This document shows positions 1 to 6,597 of a stretch of DNA of 8,312 bases, piece by piece. Both the position numbers and the translations under genes were made by a program. The stretch is from Anaerolineales bacterium UBA5069. Its GTDB lineage: Bacteria; Chloroflexota; Anaerolineae; Caldilineales; Caldilineaceae. The stretch covers positions 5,112 to 13,423 of the forward strand of contig DIAV01000299.1 in the NCBI GenBank assembly GCA_002415895.1, read 5' to 3'. The notes beneath the pieces were generated by a model. It ran no database searches. It saw only the letters and a list, made by a program, of their open reading frames with translations, and had not been told where the DNA came from. Positions within the stretch are counted from its first letter, which is position 1; each line of letters starts with the position of its first letter.

Positions 1-1700
1 TGCCCTATACCACACCTGCACGCGTTCAGGCCGCGACAGGCAGCGGTTTTCTGGTTGCCGCAGGTGGCGCCAATTCCGTGGATGAAGCAGCCGCCACCGC
101 TGTCGTCGTCACCAACGCGCACGTCGCCATTCGCGGCACAGACTACAGCGTGTACTTCGATGGCAGCGTTGATCCACTGCCCGCCACGCTGCTTGGCGTC
201 TCCGAATGCTCCGACATCGCAGTGCTCCAGGTTGCGGCAGCCAATCTGCCCAGCCTTGCGTGGCGGCCCACAGCCGTTGCCGCCAGCGATGCGGTCTACG
301 CCGCGGGATATCCCGGCGGTGTCTTTGACATTGTGGTCACCGGCGGCGCTGTACAATCGGTGGAGACGGACGACGAAACCGAGTGGGCGTCGGTCAAGAG
401 CGTGCTCAACCATACGGCAGCCACCGACCCCGGCAGTTCGGGCGGGCCGCTGCTGGACGCCGCCGGCAATGTCGCGGGAATTGTCTTTGCCGAGAGCGGC
501 AGCTTTGCCGACCGCAACTACGCCATCTCGGCCGCAGACGGCGCAGCGGTGGTGGAGATTTTGCGCAGCGGTGACAGCGCAGAAAGCATTGGCGTTACAG
601 CCGAGGCGCTGCCGCGCAACGCATCGCTGGCCGGTGTGTGGATCATCGCGGTGGAAGCGGACAGCCCCGCGGCGCGCGCAGGTATGCTGCCCGGCGACAT
701 TATCCGCAAACTCAACCGGCGCAATGTGGGCCGCGACGGCACGCTGGCAAGCTACTGTCGCATTTTGCGCAGCGGCAGCGCCGACCCGCTGCCCATCCAG
801 GTCTACCGTCCCGACACGGGCCAGGTGCTGGAAGGTGAAATCAACGGTGTGCCGCTTGCGCCCAGCGGTCGCTTTGACGCCAATCTTGTGCCCACAGCCA
901 CGCCCGCGCCGCTGCCGCCTATTCTGCCCACCCCCCAGCCTGCTGATTTGCATGATGTGAGCGACGAGACGGGCATCCTGACACTGCGCGTGCCCAAAAG
1001 CTGGAGCTACCTCCTCAACGATCCACAGCGTGTGGGGACTGTGGTCTTCTCGCCGTCACTGGTGCTGGCCGAGGATGAGCGTTCATTCGCCGCGGGCCGC
1101 GCGCCCTTTGTGCGCGCGTGGACGCTGCAACGCGACGACAACGCCGACAGGTTTGCTGCCGAGTTCTTCGCCGAGGCGTCGGACATTGCCAACTGCACGC
1201 CCATTGTTACCACGCTGGAAAGCGGCGCATGGCGCGGCGATGTCCACAGCTTTGACCACTGCCCGGGCTTTGAGGGCGCGCAGTTCGTCGCGGCCATCCT
1301 CACCCCCGCGATCGACAATTCGGTGGTTGTCTACATCGACCAGTTGCTGCCTGTGGGCACGCCGCACTTCGCATTGGAGACGCTCATTGAGCCGCTGGCG
1401 GCAACGCTGCTGCCGCGCATCCCCTTTTGGGAGCCACCACGCGCCACGGTGCTGGTGGAGGGGCTTAATGTGCGCGCAGGCCCCAGCATGGAGGATGAGG
1501 TTGTTACGACCCTGCACGAGGGCGAGACGCTGCCCGTGCTGGGCAAGGATAGTGCTGCGTGCAACTGGATTTACTTCTACTTCACCAACCTGGACGGCTG
1601 GTCAAGCGCCGCGCCGCAGTATACGCAACTCGACCGCGCCTGCGCCGACATTACCGTCATCACGCCCGCGGAGATTGCCGAATTCAAGGCCGGGCGGTAA
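1..1700 (+). CDS. Trypsin-like serine protease with PDZ and C-terminal SH3b domains (5' partial)
   Basis: The reading frame is open from base 3, so the start and any signal peptide lie outside the window; 565 residues plus stop are visible. The opening GSGFLV and TNAHV segments are the usual beginning of an S1C (HtrA/DegP-like) chymotrypsin-fold protease. A full catalytic triad is present: His at 120-122 (TNAHV), Asp at 213-215 (CSDIAVLQ) and Ser at 438-440 (DPGSSGGPLLD), so the enzyme is probably active. A PDZ domain follows (about residues 210-282, with SPAARAGMLPGDII typical of its core), then a Pro/Thr linker (296-315), an unassigned domain (317-477) and an SH3b domain (481-547, LNVRAGPS...GWSS). 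DegP usually ends in PDZ domains; the SH3b tail suggests anchoring to cell wall or another surface ligand. Family knowledge implies protein quality control or processing outside the cytoplasm; the substrate is unknown. A strong hairpin terminator follows 10 bases after the stop. The protease call is secure; the domain boundaries are approximate. Confidence 0.93.
   Translation, partial: PYTTPARVQAATGSGFLVAAGGANSVDEAAATAVVVTNAHVAIRGTDYSVYFDGSVDPLPATLLGVSECSDIAVLQVAAANLPSLAWRPTAVAASDAVYAAGYPGGVFDIVVTGGAVQSVETDDETEWASVKSVLNHTAATDPGSSGGPLLDAAGNVAGIVFAESGSFADRNYAISAADGAAVVEILRSGDSAESIGVTAEALPRNASLAGVWIIAVEADSPAARAGMLPGDIIRKLNRRNVGRDGTLASYCRILRSGSADPLPIQVYRPDTGQVLEGEINGVPLAPSGRFDANLVPTATPAPLPPILPTPQPADLHDVSDETGILTLRVPKSWSYLLNDPQRVGTVVFSPSLVLAEDERSFAAGRAPFVRAWTLQRDDNADRFAAEFFAEASDIANCTPIVTTLESGAWRGDVHSFDHCPGFEGAQFVAAILTPAIDNSVVVYIDQLLPVGTPHFALETLIEPLAATLLPRIPFWEPPRATVLVEGLNVRAGPSMEDEVVTTLHEGETLPVLGKDSAACNWIYFYFTNLDGWSSAAPQYTQLDRACADITVITPAEIAEFKAGR
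951..1433 (+). other. Unassigned domain between PDZ and SH3b in the protease
   Basis: This part of the protease begins after the Pro-rich linker with a segment ending in LTLRVPKSWSY, a pattern often seen at the start of PsbP/DcrB-like alpha-beta sandwich domains of bacterial lipoproteins. It continues with alternating strand- and helix-like segments and an Asn-Cys/His-Cys pair (around ANCTPI and DHCPGF) that could form a disulfide outside the cell. I cannot assign a family with confidence; the PsbP-like idea is inference from the opening motif and length only. Confidence 0.4.
1443..1643 (+). other. Bacterial SH3 (SH3b) domain of the protease
   Basis: The segment VLVEGLNVRAGPSMEDEVV, then an EGETLPVLGKD turn and an aromatic stretch ending in DGWSS, matches the SH3b/SH3_3 pattern (LNVR.GPS ... 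G..l.v.g ... GW). SH3b domains commonly bind peptidoglycan or surface peptides. Two cysteines (in SAACNW and DRACAD) flank the domain core and could bridge. It ends shortly before the protein's C-terminus. Confidence 0.8.
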
Positions 1701-1710
1701 GCAACAACGA

Positions 1711-1813
1711 CATCGCAACGCAAAGTCCCGAAGATCGCAAGTAAACGCAATAGTCATGCAGCGCCGCTGTCTTCCTTTGCAATCTTCGGGACTTTGCGTT
1801 GCGATGTTTTTTT
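1711..1813 (+). terminator. Long-stem intrinsic terminator after the protease gene
   Basis: The left arm at 1711-1740 and the right arm at 1777-1806 are reverse complements at 29 of 30 positions (one C/A mismatch), around a 36-base loop. The right arm is followed directly by seven T residues (1807-1813). This is the layout of a rho-independent terminator for + strand transcription, 10 bases after the protease stop codon. The stem is far longer than the usual 7-15 bp and the loop is large, so it may also be a dispersed repeat recruited as a terminator. There is no matching A-tract on the left side, so it should act in one direction only. Confidence 0.75.
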
Positions 1814-1839
1814 AGCGGTGCATCCCTCTGCGTTACAAT
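1812..1839 (+). promoter_or_regulatory. Candidate sigma70-type promoter for the glycosyltransferase genes
   Basis: TACAAT at 1834-1839 matches the -10 consensus at five of six positions. A weak -35-like TTAGCG (three of six) lies at 1812-1817, giving a 16-base spacer. Transcription would start near 1846, about 60 bases before the chosen ATG of the next gene. Its position between the T-tract of the terminator and the next gene makes sense, but the -35 match is poor, so this is a suggestion only. Confidence 0.4.
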
Positions 1840-1907
1840 CGAAGCATGTGGCACTTCACTGGGGCGGGGCGACAGTCTCGCCCTTTCGTATGCCCGGCAA
1901 TCGGATT

Positions 1908-3935
1908 ATGAGCGCACACCATCCCACACAAGCCGGCCGGCCCACCTGGTTGCGGCTGGCGCTGATCGCTCTGCTGCTGGGCGCGTTTGCGCTGCGGCTG
2001 GCGCTCCTCACCCAGCAGAACATCTGGTGGGACGAGGCGCGCAACATCGCCGTGGGGCTGCGCCGCATGGGCGAGATTGCCACCGCGCCCGAACTGGACA
2101 TCCAACCCCCTTTCTACTATTACCTGCTGCACCTCTGGCTGCGGCTCACGGGCATGACCATGGCCACCGCGCCCGCCACAATTGCGTGGTTTGCGCGCGC
2201 GCTCAGCGTGGCGGCAGGCGTGGCCGGTGTGGCGCTGGTGGCTGCGCTGGGGCAGCGGCTGGCAGGTGCGCGCACAGCCCTCTTTGCAACAGTGGCTGCG
2301 GCCTATTCCCCCTTCTGGCTGGCCGAAAGCCAGGAGACACGCATGTACACCCTGGCCATTGCGCTGCTGAGCGCAGGGGCCTGGGCATTGCTGGCGGCGC
2401 AGGACGAAGCGCGCACAAGGCGCAGGCGCGGGCTGCTGGCGGCCTTTGCCCTTTGCTCGGCAGCGGCGCTGCTCACGCACTATAACGCCGTCTTCGTGCT
2501 CGTTGCATGGTACGCATGGTGGGGCGTCGTGGTGCTCAGCCGCGCCCCGCGCCGGCAGGGGCTGGCGGAGCTGCTGCTCACCGGCCTGTTGACCGCGCTG
2601 CTTTTTGCACCCATCATCCCCGTTGCGCTGCGCCAGATTCCCACCTACGCCAACCCCAACCTCACCGTGCCCAGCGTGGGTGCGTATCTTGCGCAGAATG
2701 TGCGCGGCCATCTGGGCGGTTACGCGTTCGACCCTGCCGCGTGGCGCGGCTATGCGGCGTGGTGGCCGTGGGCAATCCTGGCCGTCGCCGCCGTGGGGCT
2801 GCTGATGCTTGCGGCACGCCGTCTGCGCCGCAGCAATGCCGAACGCAGGCGCTTTGCCACGGAACTTGGCTTCATGCTTGTTTGGTTGCTGGGTGGGCTC
2901 AGCCTATACTATATCGCCGTACTTGACCGTGGCGCCTTCAACATTCGCTACAGCGCACTGGTTACGCCGGCGCTGCTCGTGCTGGTGGGCGCAGGCATTG
3001 CCGGCTGGGGACGCCGGCTGAGCGTGGCCGCGGCGGCGCTGCTACTGGCAGGGCTGCTGCCGCTGGCCCAGGCCGATCTCTATGACACGCGCTTTGCGCG
3101 CGAGGACATTGCCGGCGCAACAGCCTGGCTGCGCACCAATGCCCAGCCGAGCGATCTGATTCTGGTGGATCAGAAATACCCCTTTGGCTTCTACTACAAA
3201 CGCTACGCCGCCGAGCCGGGCGACACGCCCCAGGGGCCGGAGGCCGCACCTGCCCGCTATCTCTTTGTCGACATCAACACTGTGGATGCACGCCTTGGTG
3301 AGTGGGCCGCCGACGCGCGGCGCATCTACTGGGTGCAATGGTTTGAGAGTGATACGGACCCGCGCCACGCTGTGCCCTACCTGCTGGGGCAGAGTGGTGA
3401 ACCGGCAGGCGAGCAGCTTTTCCAGGGTTGGCGCATCAACTGGTGGGAGATGGCGCCCCCCAACCACTTTGCGCTGGCGCCCGATCTTGCGCCGCTGAAC
3501 GTACAATTTGCCCAGGCCGTGCAAACCGTGGAGGCAAGCGTGCCCGCGCAGGTGGAAGCGGGGCAATCCATCGATGTCGCACTGCGCTGGCAGCGCGTGG
3601 CCAATGGCAGCGTGGATCGGCCGCTCAAGGCACGCGTCGCCCTCTATGATGCCCACGATAACCGCCTTGCCCAGGCAGACGAGCGGCTGCTCAATGATCG
3701 CCATGTGGCCCCCGCCGCATGGTCTGCGGATGACCGCCCGCTCAACGTCTATCAGCTCGCCACAAGCAGCGACAGCCCGCCGCTTGCACCCGGCGACTAT
3801 GCGCTGCGCCTGCTCGTCTATGATGCAGAGAGCCTCGAGCCGCTCGAGATCATCGACGCGGCGGGCAACCCGGCCGGCATTGAAGCGGCCATTGGCACGA
3901 TCTCGATTTCATCAGCAACCACGCCGCAGCCATGA
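1908..3935 (+). CDS. GT39/PMT_2-like membrane glycosyltransferase with C-terminal beta-sandwich
   Basis: This is a 675-residue polytopic protein of the GT-C fold (PMT/ArnT relatives), expected to transfer a sugar from a polyprenyl-phosphate carrier on the outer face of the membrane. From the chosen ATG, a first membrane helix (about 14-34) is followed by WWDEARNIA with the acidic Asp-Glu pair (42-43) expected in the catalytic first loop, then DIQPPFYYYLLHLW (QPP at 66-68), which fits the family's HPPL-like motif, and SPFWLAESQETRMY (to 147), the ExR-Y motif. About ten hydrophobic segments run to residue 388. An extracytoplasmic alpha/beta-like stretch (about 398-512) and a beta-sandwich-like tail (about 522-667, with LAPGDYALRLLVYD) complete it. 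The frame is open back to a TTG at 1794, but that lies inside the terminator stem; ATG 1908 was chosen just before the hydrophobic start, with ATG 1890 as alternative. Neither has a clear Shine-Dalgarno site. Sugar and acceptor are unknown. Confidence 0.88.
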   Translation: MSAHHPTQAGRPTWLRLALIALLLGAFALRLALLTQQNIWWDEARNIAVGLRRMGEIATAPELDIQPPFYYYLLHLWLRLTGMTMATAPATIAWFARALSVAAGVAGVALVAALGQRLAGARTALFATVAAAYSPFWLAESQETRMYTLAIALLSAGAWALLAAQDEARTRRRRGLLAAFALCSAAALLTHYNAVFVLVAWYAWWGVVVLSRAPRRQGLAELLLTGLLTALLFAPIIPVALRQIPTYANPNLTVPSVGAYLAQNVRGHLGGYAFDPAAWRGYAAWWPWAILAVAAVGLLMLAARRLRRSNAERRRFATELGFMLVWLLGGLSLYYIAVLDRGAFNIRYSALVTPALLVLVGAGIAGWGRRLSVAAAALLLAGLLPLAQADLYDTRFAREDIAGATAWLRTNAQPSDLILVDQKYPFGFYYKRYAAEPGDTPQGPEAAPARYLFVDINTVDARLGEWAADARRIYWVQWFESDTDPRHAVPYLLGQSGEPAGEQLFQGWRINWWEMAPPNHFALAPDLAPLNVQFAQAVQTVEASVPAQVEAGQSIDVALRWQRVANGSVDRPLKARVALYDAHDNRLAQADERLLNDRHVAPAAWSADDRPLNVYQLATSSDSPPLAPGDYALRLLVYDAESLEPLEIIDAAGNPAGIEAAIGTISISSATTPQP

Positions 3936-3977
3936 TGGGCCGCGGCCATTGAGTACGGGTGGTTCCGTTTGCAGAGT

Positions 3978-6383
3978 ATGAATCGCGCACGCACCTACGG
4001 CATCCTTATTTTGGCTGCCCTGCTGTTTAGCGTCTACACCTTCACCAACGCGGGCCGCCTCCACATTGTGGACGAGGCGAGCCTCTTTGCCGTTACCGAA
4101 AGCATTGGCCAACGCGCCGAGGTGAACACAAATGCCATTGCGTGGACCCAGTGGGTGAACAGCCCGGGCGAGGTGCTGGGCGCGTTTGGCCCTCATGGCG
4201 ATGTCTACAGCAAGAAGGGGCCTGCACCTGCCGTCCTGGCCGTGCCCTGGTATCTGCTGCTGCGGCTGCTCACCTTCCTCAACATTAACCTGGGGCTGCT
4301 GCAGGGCACGCTGTTGTGGAACGGTATGGTCGTTGCATTTACAGCGGCGCTGCTCTGGTTAACCGCCGTGCGCCTGGGCTATCGCGAGCGTACAGGGCTG
4401 CGGCTGGCGCTGCTCTTTGGCCTCGCCACAATTGCCTGGCCCTATGCCACGCAATTCTTTGGCGAGCCGCTCAGCGCATTCAGCCTGCTGCTCGCGTTCT
4501 ACGGCATCCTGAGCTGGAAGGAGACCGGACGCGCGCGCTGGATGCTCTACGCGGGCGTTGGCGCGGGGATTGCGCTGGCAACGGTAACGGCGCATGCGCT
4601 GCTGGTGGCGCTGCTGGGCCTGTATACCGTGGCCGCATGGTTCCTGCGCCGCCGCACGGCCACAGACACGCTGCGCGGCACACTCACAGCCGCCGCAGCC
4701 TTCGTTGCACCCATCCTCGCTGCCGGCGCGCTGCTCCTCCTCTACAACTGGATGCGCTTTGGCAGCGCCTTTGACACGGGCTATCACTTCACCACCGGCG
4801 AGGGCTTTACAACACCCATTTGGCAAGGCTTGTGGGGCTTGCTCTTCAGCCCCTACCGCAGCGTCTTCCTGCACACACCCCTCTTCATTGCATCGATGGC
4901 GGCTTTTGTGCCTTTCACGCGCCGTCACCGTGTAGAGGGTGTTCTCATTGCCCTCATGAGCCTTGTGCTGGTGGGCATGTACAGCATGTGGTGGATGTGG
5001 TGGGGCGGCTATGCCTGGGGGCCGCGCTTTCTTGTGCCGCTGGCCCCCTTCTGGGTGCTGCTGCTCGCGCCGCTCACGGAGCAGTTCGCACTGCTGCATC
5101 ACGCCACGGCAACGCGATCTAAACGCGCGCTGGATTATGGCCTGCTCGCCTTGGTCATCATCTCTTTCCTGGTGCAAGTAGCTGCCGTCAGCATCAACTT
5201 TGTTAACTACGAAACGCTTCTGCGCAGCGAGTACTTTCCCACCAACTGGGCGGATCCGCTGGCCTTCGGCCCGCCTGCGCAAAGCCTGCGTGACTTCTTC
5301 CTCAGCCCCGTCTTCGGCCAGTTCCGGCTGCTGGCGCGCGGCGGCATGGCTACGCACTCCGATCTGGCGTGGCTCTGGCCGGGCGGCAAAATTGCCTGGA
5401 ACGTGCTGATTGTGGGGCTGGCCGCCATCATCACCCTGAGTTGGCTGCTGCTGCGCTGGAGTCGCGCCCTGCGCAGCGACAGACCGCGCGATGCCATCCC
5501 CAGCCCCCCCATGCTGAGCCTCGTGTTGTTGATCCCCATGATCTTCCTGGGCGCATGGCTGGGATCTCTGGCGCACGACCCCATCTATGGCACAGAGGGC
5601 GCAGGCTATCGCGCTGCGATCAGCGATATTTGCCTGGCCGACCGCGGCGATGACGCCGTGCTCACAATCGCTCCCTACAGCTACCACATTCCCATGAACT
5701 GGCTGGGGAGTGAGTGCCGCTACGGGCTGCCCGTCTACGGGTACGCGCTCAACAGCATGGAGCACCCGCAAACCGAGCAGGTGCTGGCAACCGTGGCGGC
5801 TGACGCAGGGCGGATCATCGTGGTGACAGAAGGCATTGCCCCCGGCAACCCTGAGAATGGCATTGAGCGCTGGCTGGCCGACAATGCCTACAAAGCCGAT
5901 GACCGCTGGTTTGATGACAACCGCGTGCTGCGCTACGCCACCGGTGCGGCCATTGCCCGGGTGCAAAACGTGTCGCACAATCTCTTTATTAGCGACGCGG
6001 CAGGCAATCGCGTGACCATCGTTGCCTCGCGTGTGCCGCCGTCAGCACAAGCAGGCGCAGCCATTCCCATTGATCTGCAATATATGCTGCATGTGCCGGC
6101 AGTGGACGATTTGCGCTGGTTTGTGCAGTTGCTTGCACCCTCCGGTGAGGCCGTGGCACAGCTGGACACGGGCATTGTGGACAATCTCGAGTCTTTCACG
6201 AGCCTCGCGCCCAACGAGCTGTACAACGAGAAGGCGGGGCTGCAACTGCCCGCCGATTTGCCCCCCGGCGATTATCAGGTGATTGCCGGCCTCTATAACC
6301 CGAACGCGGCCAACGGCGCCCGCCTGCGTGCCGCCGACGGGCGTGAGTACCTTGTGCTGAGCACACTGACTGTTACAAATTGA
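3978..6383 (+). CDS. Polytopic GT-C-like glycosyltransferase, second in operon
   Basis: This protein of 801 residues has about 10-12 hydrophobic segments and looks like a GT-C glycosyltransferase of a family distinct from its upstream neighbour. After helix 1 (5-21) comes HIVDEASLFAVTESI with the acidic Asp-Glu pair (32-33), then GDVYSKKGPAPAVLAVPWY (from 74), WPYATQFFGEPLSAF (154-168), GLLFSPYRSVFLHTPLF (287-303) and GGYAWGPRFLVPLAP (343-357). I recognise these as recurring motifs of uncharacterised large membrane proteins often annotated as glycosyltransferases; the exact family name is uncertain. After the last helix (about 512-530) follow an alpha/beta-like outer domain (548-657) and a beta-sandwich-like tail (661-799, LPPGDYQVIAGLYN). 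It starts 42 bases after the previous stop with no terminator between, so the two are probably cotranscribed. A TTG at 3969 lies in frame with GGGTGG six bases upstream, so the true start could be three codons earlier. Substrates are unknown. Confidence 0.8.
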   Translation: MNRARTYGILILAALLFSVYTFTNAGRLHIVDEASLFAVTESIGQRAEVNTNAIAWTQWVNSPGEVLGAFGPHGDVYSKKGPAPAVLAVPWYLLLRLLTFLNINLGLLQGTLLWNGMVVAFTAALLWLTAVRLGYRERTGLRLALLFGLATIAWPYATQFFGEPLSAFSLLLAFYGILSWKETGRARWMLYAGVGAGIALATVTAHALLVALLGLYTVAAWFLRRRTATDTLRGTLTAAAAFVAPILAAGALLLLYNWMRFGSAFDTGYHFTTGEGFTTPIWQGLWGLLFSPYRSVFLHTPLFIASMAAFVPFTRRHRVEGVLIALMSLVLVGMYSMWWMWWGGYAWGPRFLVPLAPFWVLLLAPLTEQFALLHHATATRSKRALDYGLLALVIISFLVQVAAVSINFVNYETLLRSEYFPTNWADPLAFGPPAQSLRDFFLSPVFGQFRLLARGGMATHSDLAWLWPGGKIAWNVLIVGLAAIITLSWLLLRWSRALRSDRPRDAIPSPPMLSLVLLIPMIFLGAWLGSLAHDPIYGTEGAGYRAAISDICLADRGDDAVLTIAPYSYHIPMNWLGSECRYGLPVYGYALNSMEHPQTEQVLATVAADAGRIIVVTEGIAPGNPENGIERWLADNAYKADDRWFDDNRVLRYATGAAIARVQNVSHNLFISDAAGNRVTIVASRVPPSAQAGAAIPIDLQYMLHVPAVDDLRWFVQLLAPSGEAVAQLDTGIVDNLESFTSLAPNELYNEKAGLQLPADLPPGDYQVIAGLYNPNAANGARLRAADGREYLVLSTLTVTN

Positions 6384-6406
6384 AGTGATATCAGGATGAA
6401 ACTGCC

Positions 6407-6440
6407 GCGTAGCGGAGGGCCGAGAGGCCCTCCGCTACGC
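6407..6440 (+). repeat. Perfect 15 bp hairpin with GAGA tetraloop
   Basis: The arms at 6407-6421 and 6426-6440 are perfect reverse complements around the loop GAGA (6422-6425), closed by C-G. In + strand RNA this is a GNRA-type tetraloop on a very GC-rich stem, and ACT/AGT can add three outer pairs beyond a small bulge. It lies 23 bases after the stop codon of the second glycosyltransferase gene. There is no T-tract after it, so it is not a standard intrinsic terminator; it could protect the mRNA 3' end, attenuate readthrough, or be a copy of a dispersed palindromic repeat. Confidence 0.75.
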
Positions 6441-6448
6441 AGTGCAGG

Positions 6449-6478
6449 CAGACAACGGCGGAACAGCATGGATATATA
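6449..6478 (+). promoter_or_regulatory. Weak promoter candidate upstream of the YfhO-like gene
   Basis: The only strongly AT-rich spot in the spacer gives TATATA at 6473-6478 (four of six to the -10 consensus), with CAGACA at 6449-6454 (four of six to -35) 18 bases upstream. The match is weak and would leave a leader of about 110 bases. It overlaps the inverted repeat. The gene may equally be read through from the upstream operon. Confidence 0.2.
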
Positions 6479-6532
6479 TAGATAGCCGCAGTTAGCCGTG
6501 CAGTTTCCGCTGTTATCTGTGTTCCGCTGTTG
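6453..6532 (+). repeat. Repeat-rich spacer: 13 bp inverted repeat and short direct repeats
   Basis: The segments 6453-6465 and 6520-6532 are reverse complements at 12 of 13 positions; the exception would be a G-U pair in RNA. Between and across them are direct repeats: TTCCGCTGTT at 6505-6514 and 6522-6531, and AGCCGCAGTT (6484-6493) echoed with a two-base insertion at 6494-6505. An AT-rich run (GATATATATAGATA, 6471-6484) sits inside the loop, unlike the GC-rich surroundings. No T-tract follows. This could be a degenerate repeat element or the regulatory leader of the next gene. Confidence 0.5.
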
Positions 6533-6597
6533 CTTTGCTTTGCTGCGCACAACAATCGTCCATTCTCGTAGCAGAATCATAAAGAGCCAACGCGTTT

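Noticed and set aside
55..960. Overlapping + frame inside the protease gene
   Set aside because: Pro/Arg/Ala/Ser-rich shadow frame with no recognisable domain, while the competing frame has the full catalytic triad.
1030..1815. Second shadow + frame running from the protease into the terminator
   Set aside because: Arg/Trp/Ser-rich translation that continues through the hairpin; the SH3b signature is in the other frame.
1833..2711. Antisense open frame (292 codons) opposite the GT39-like gene
   Set aside because: Same composition artefact, and it would cross the candidate promoter and the strongly supported + strand gene.
3935..3949. Near-palindrome ATGGGCCGCGGCCAT just after the stop of the GT39-like gene
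   Set aside because: Only about seven pairs with an extra G and no T-tract; expected by chance in GC-rich DNA.
4359..5978. Long antisense open frame (539 codons) opposite the second glycosyltransferase
   Set aside because: Its translation is rich in Gln, Arg, His and Ala with no motif, as expected from the complement of GC-rich Leu/Ala codons; the + strand frame has clear membrane segments and motifs.
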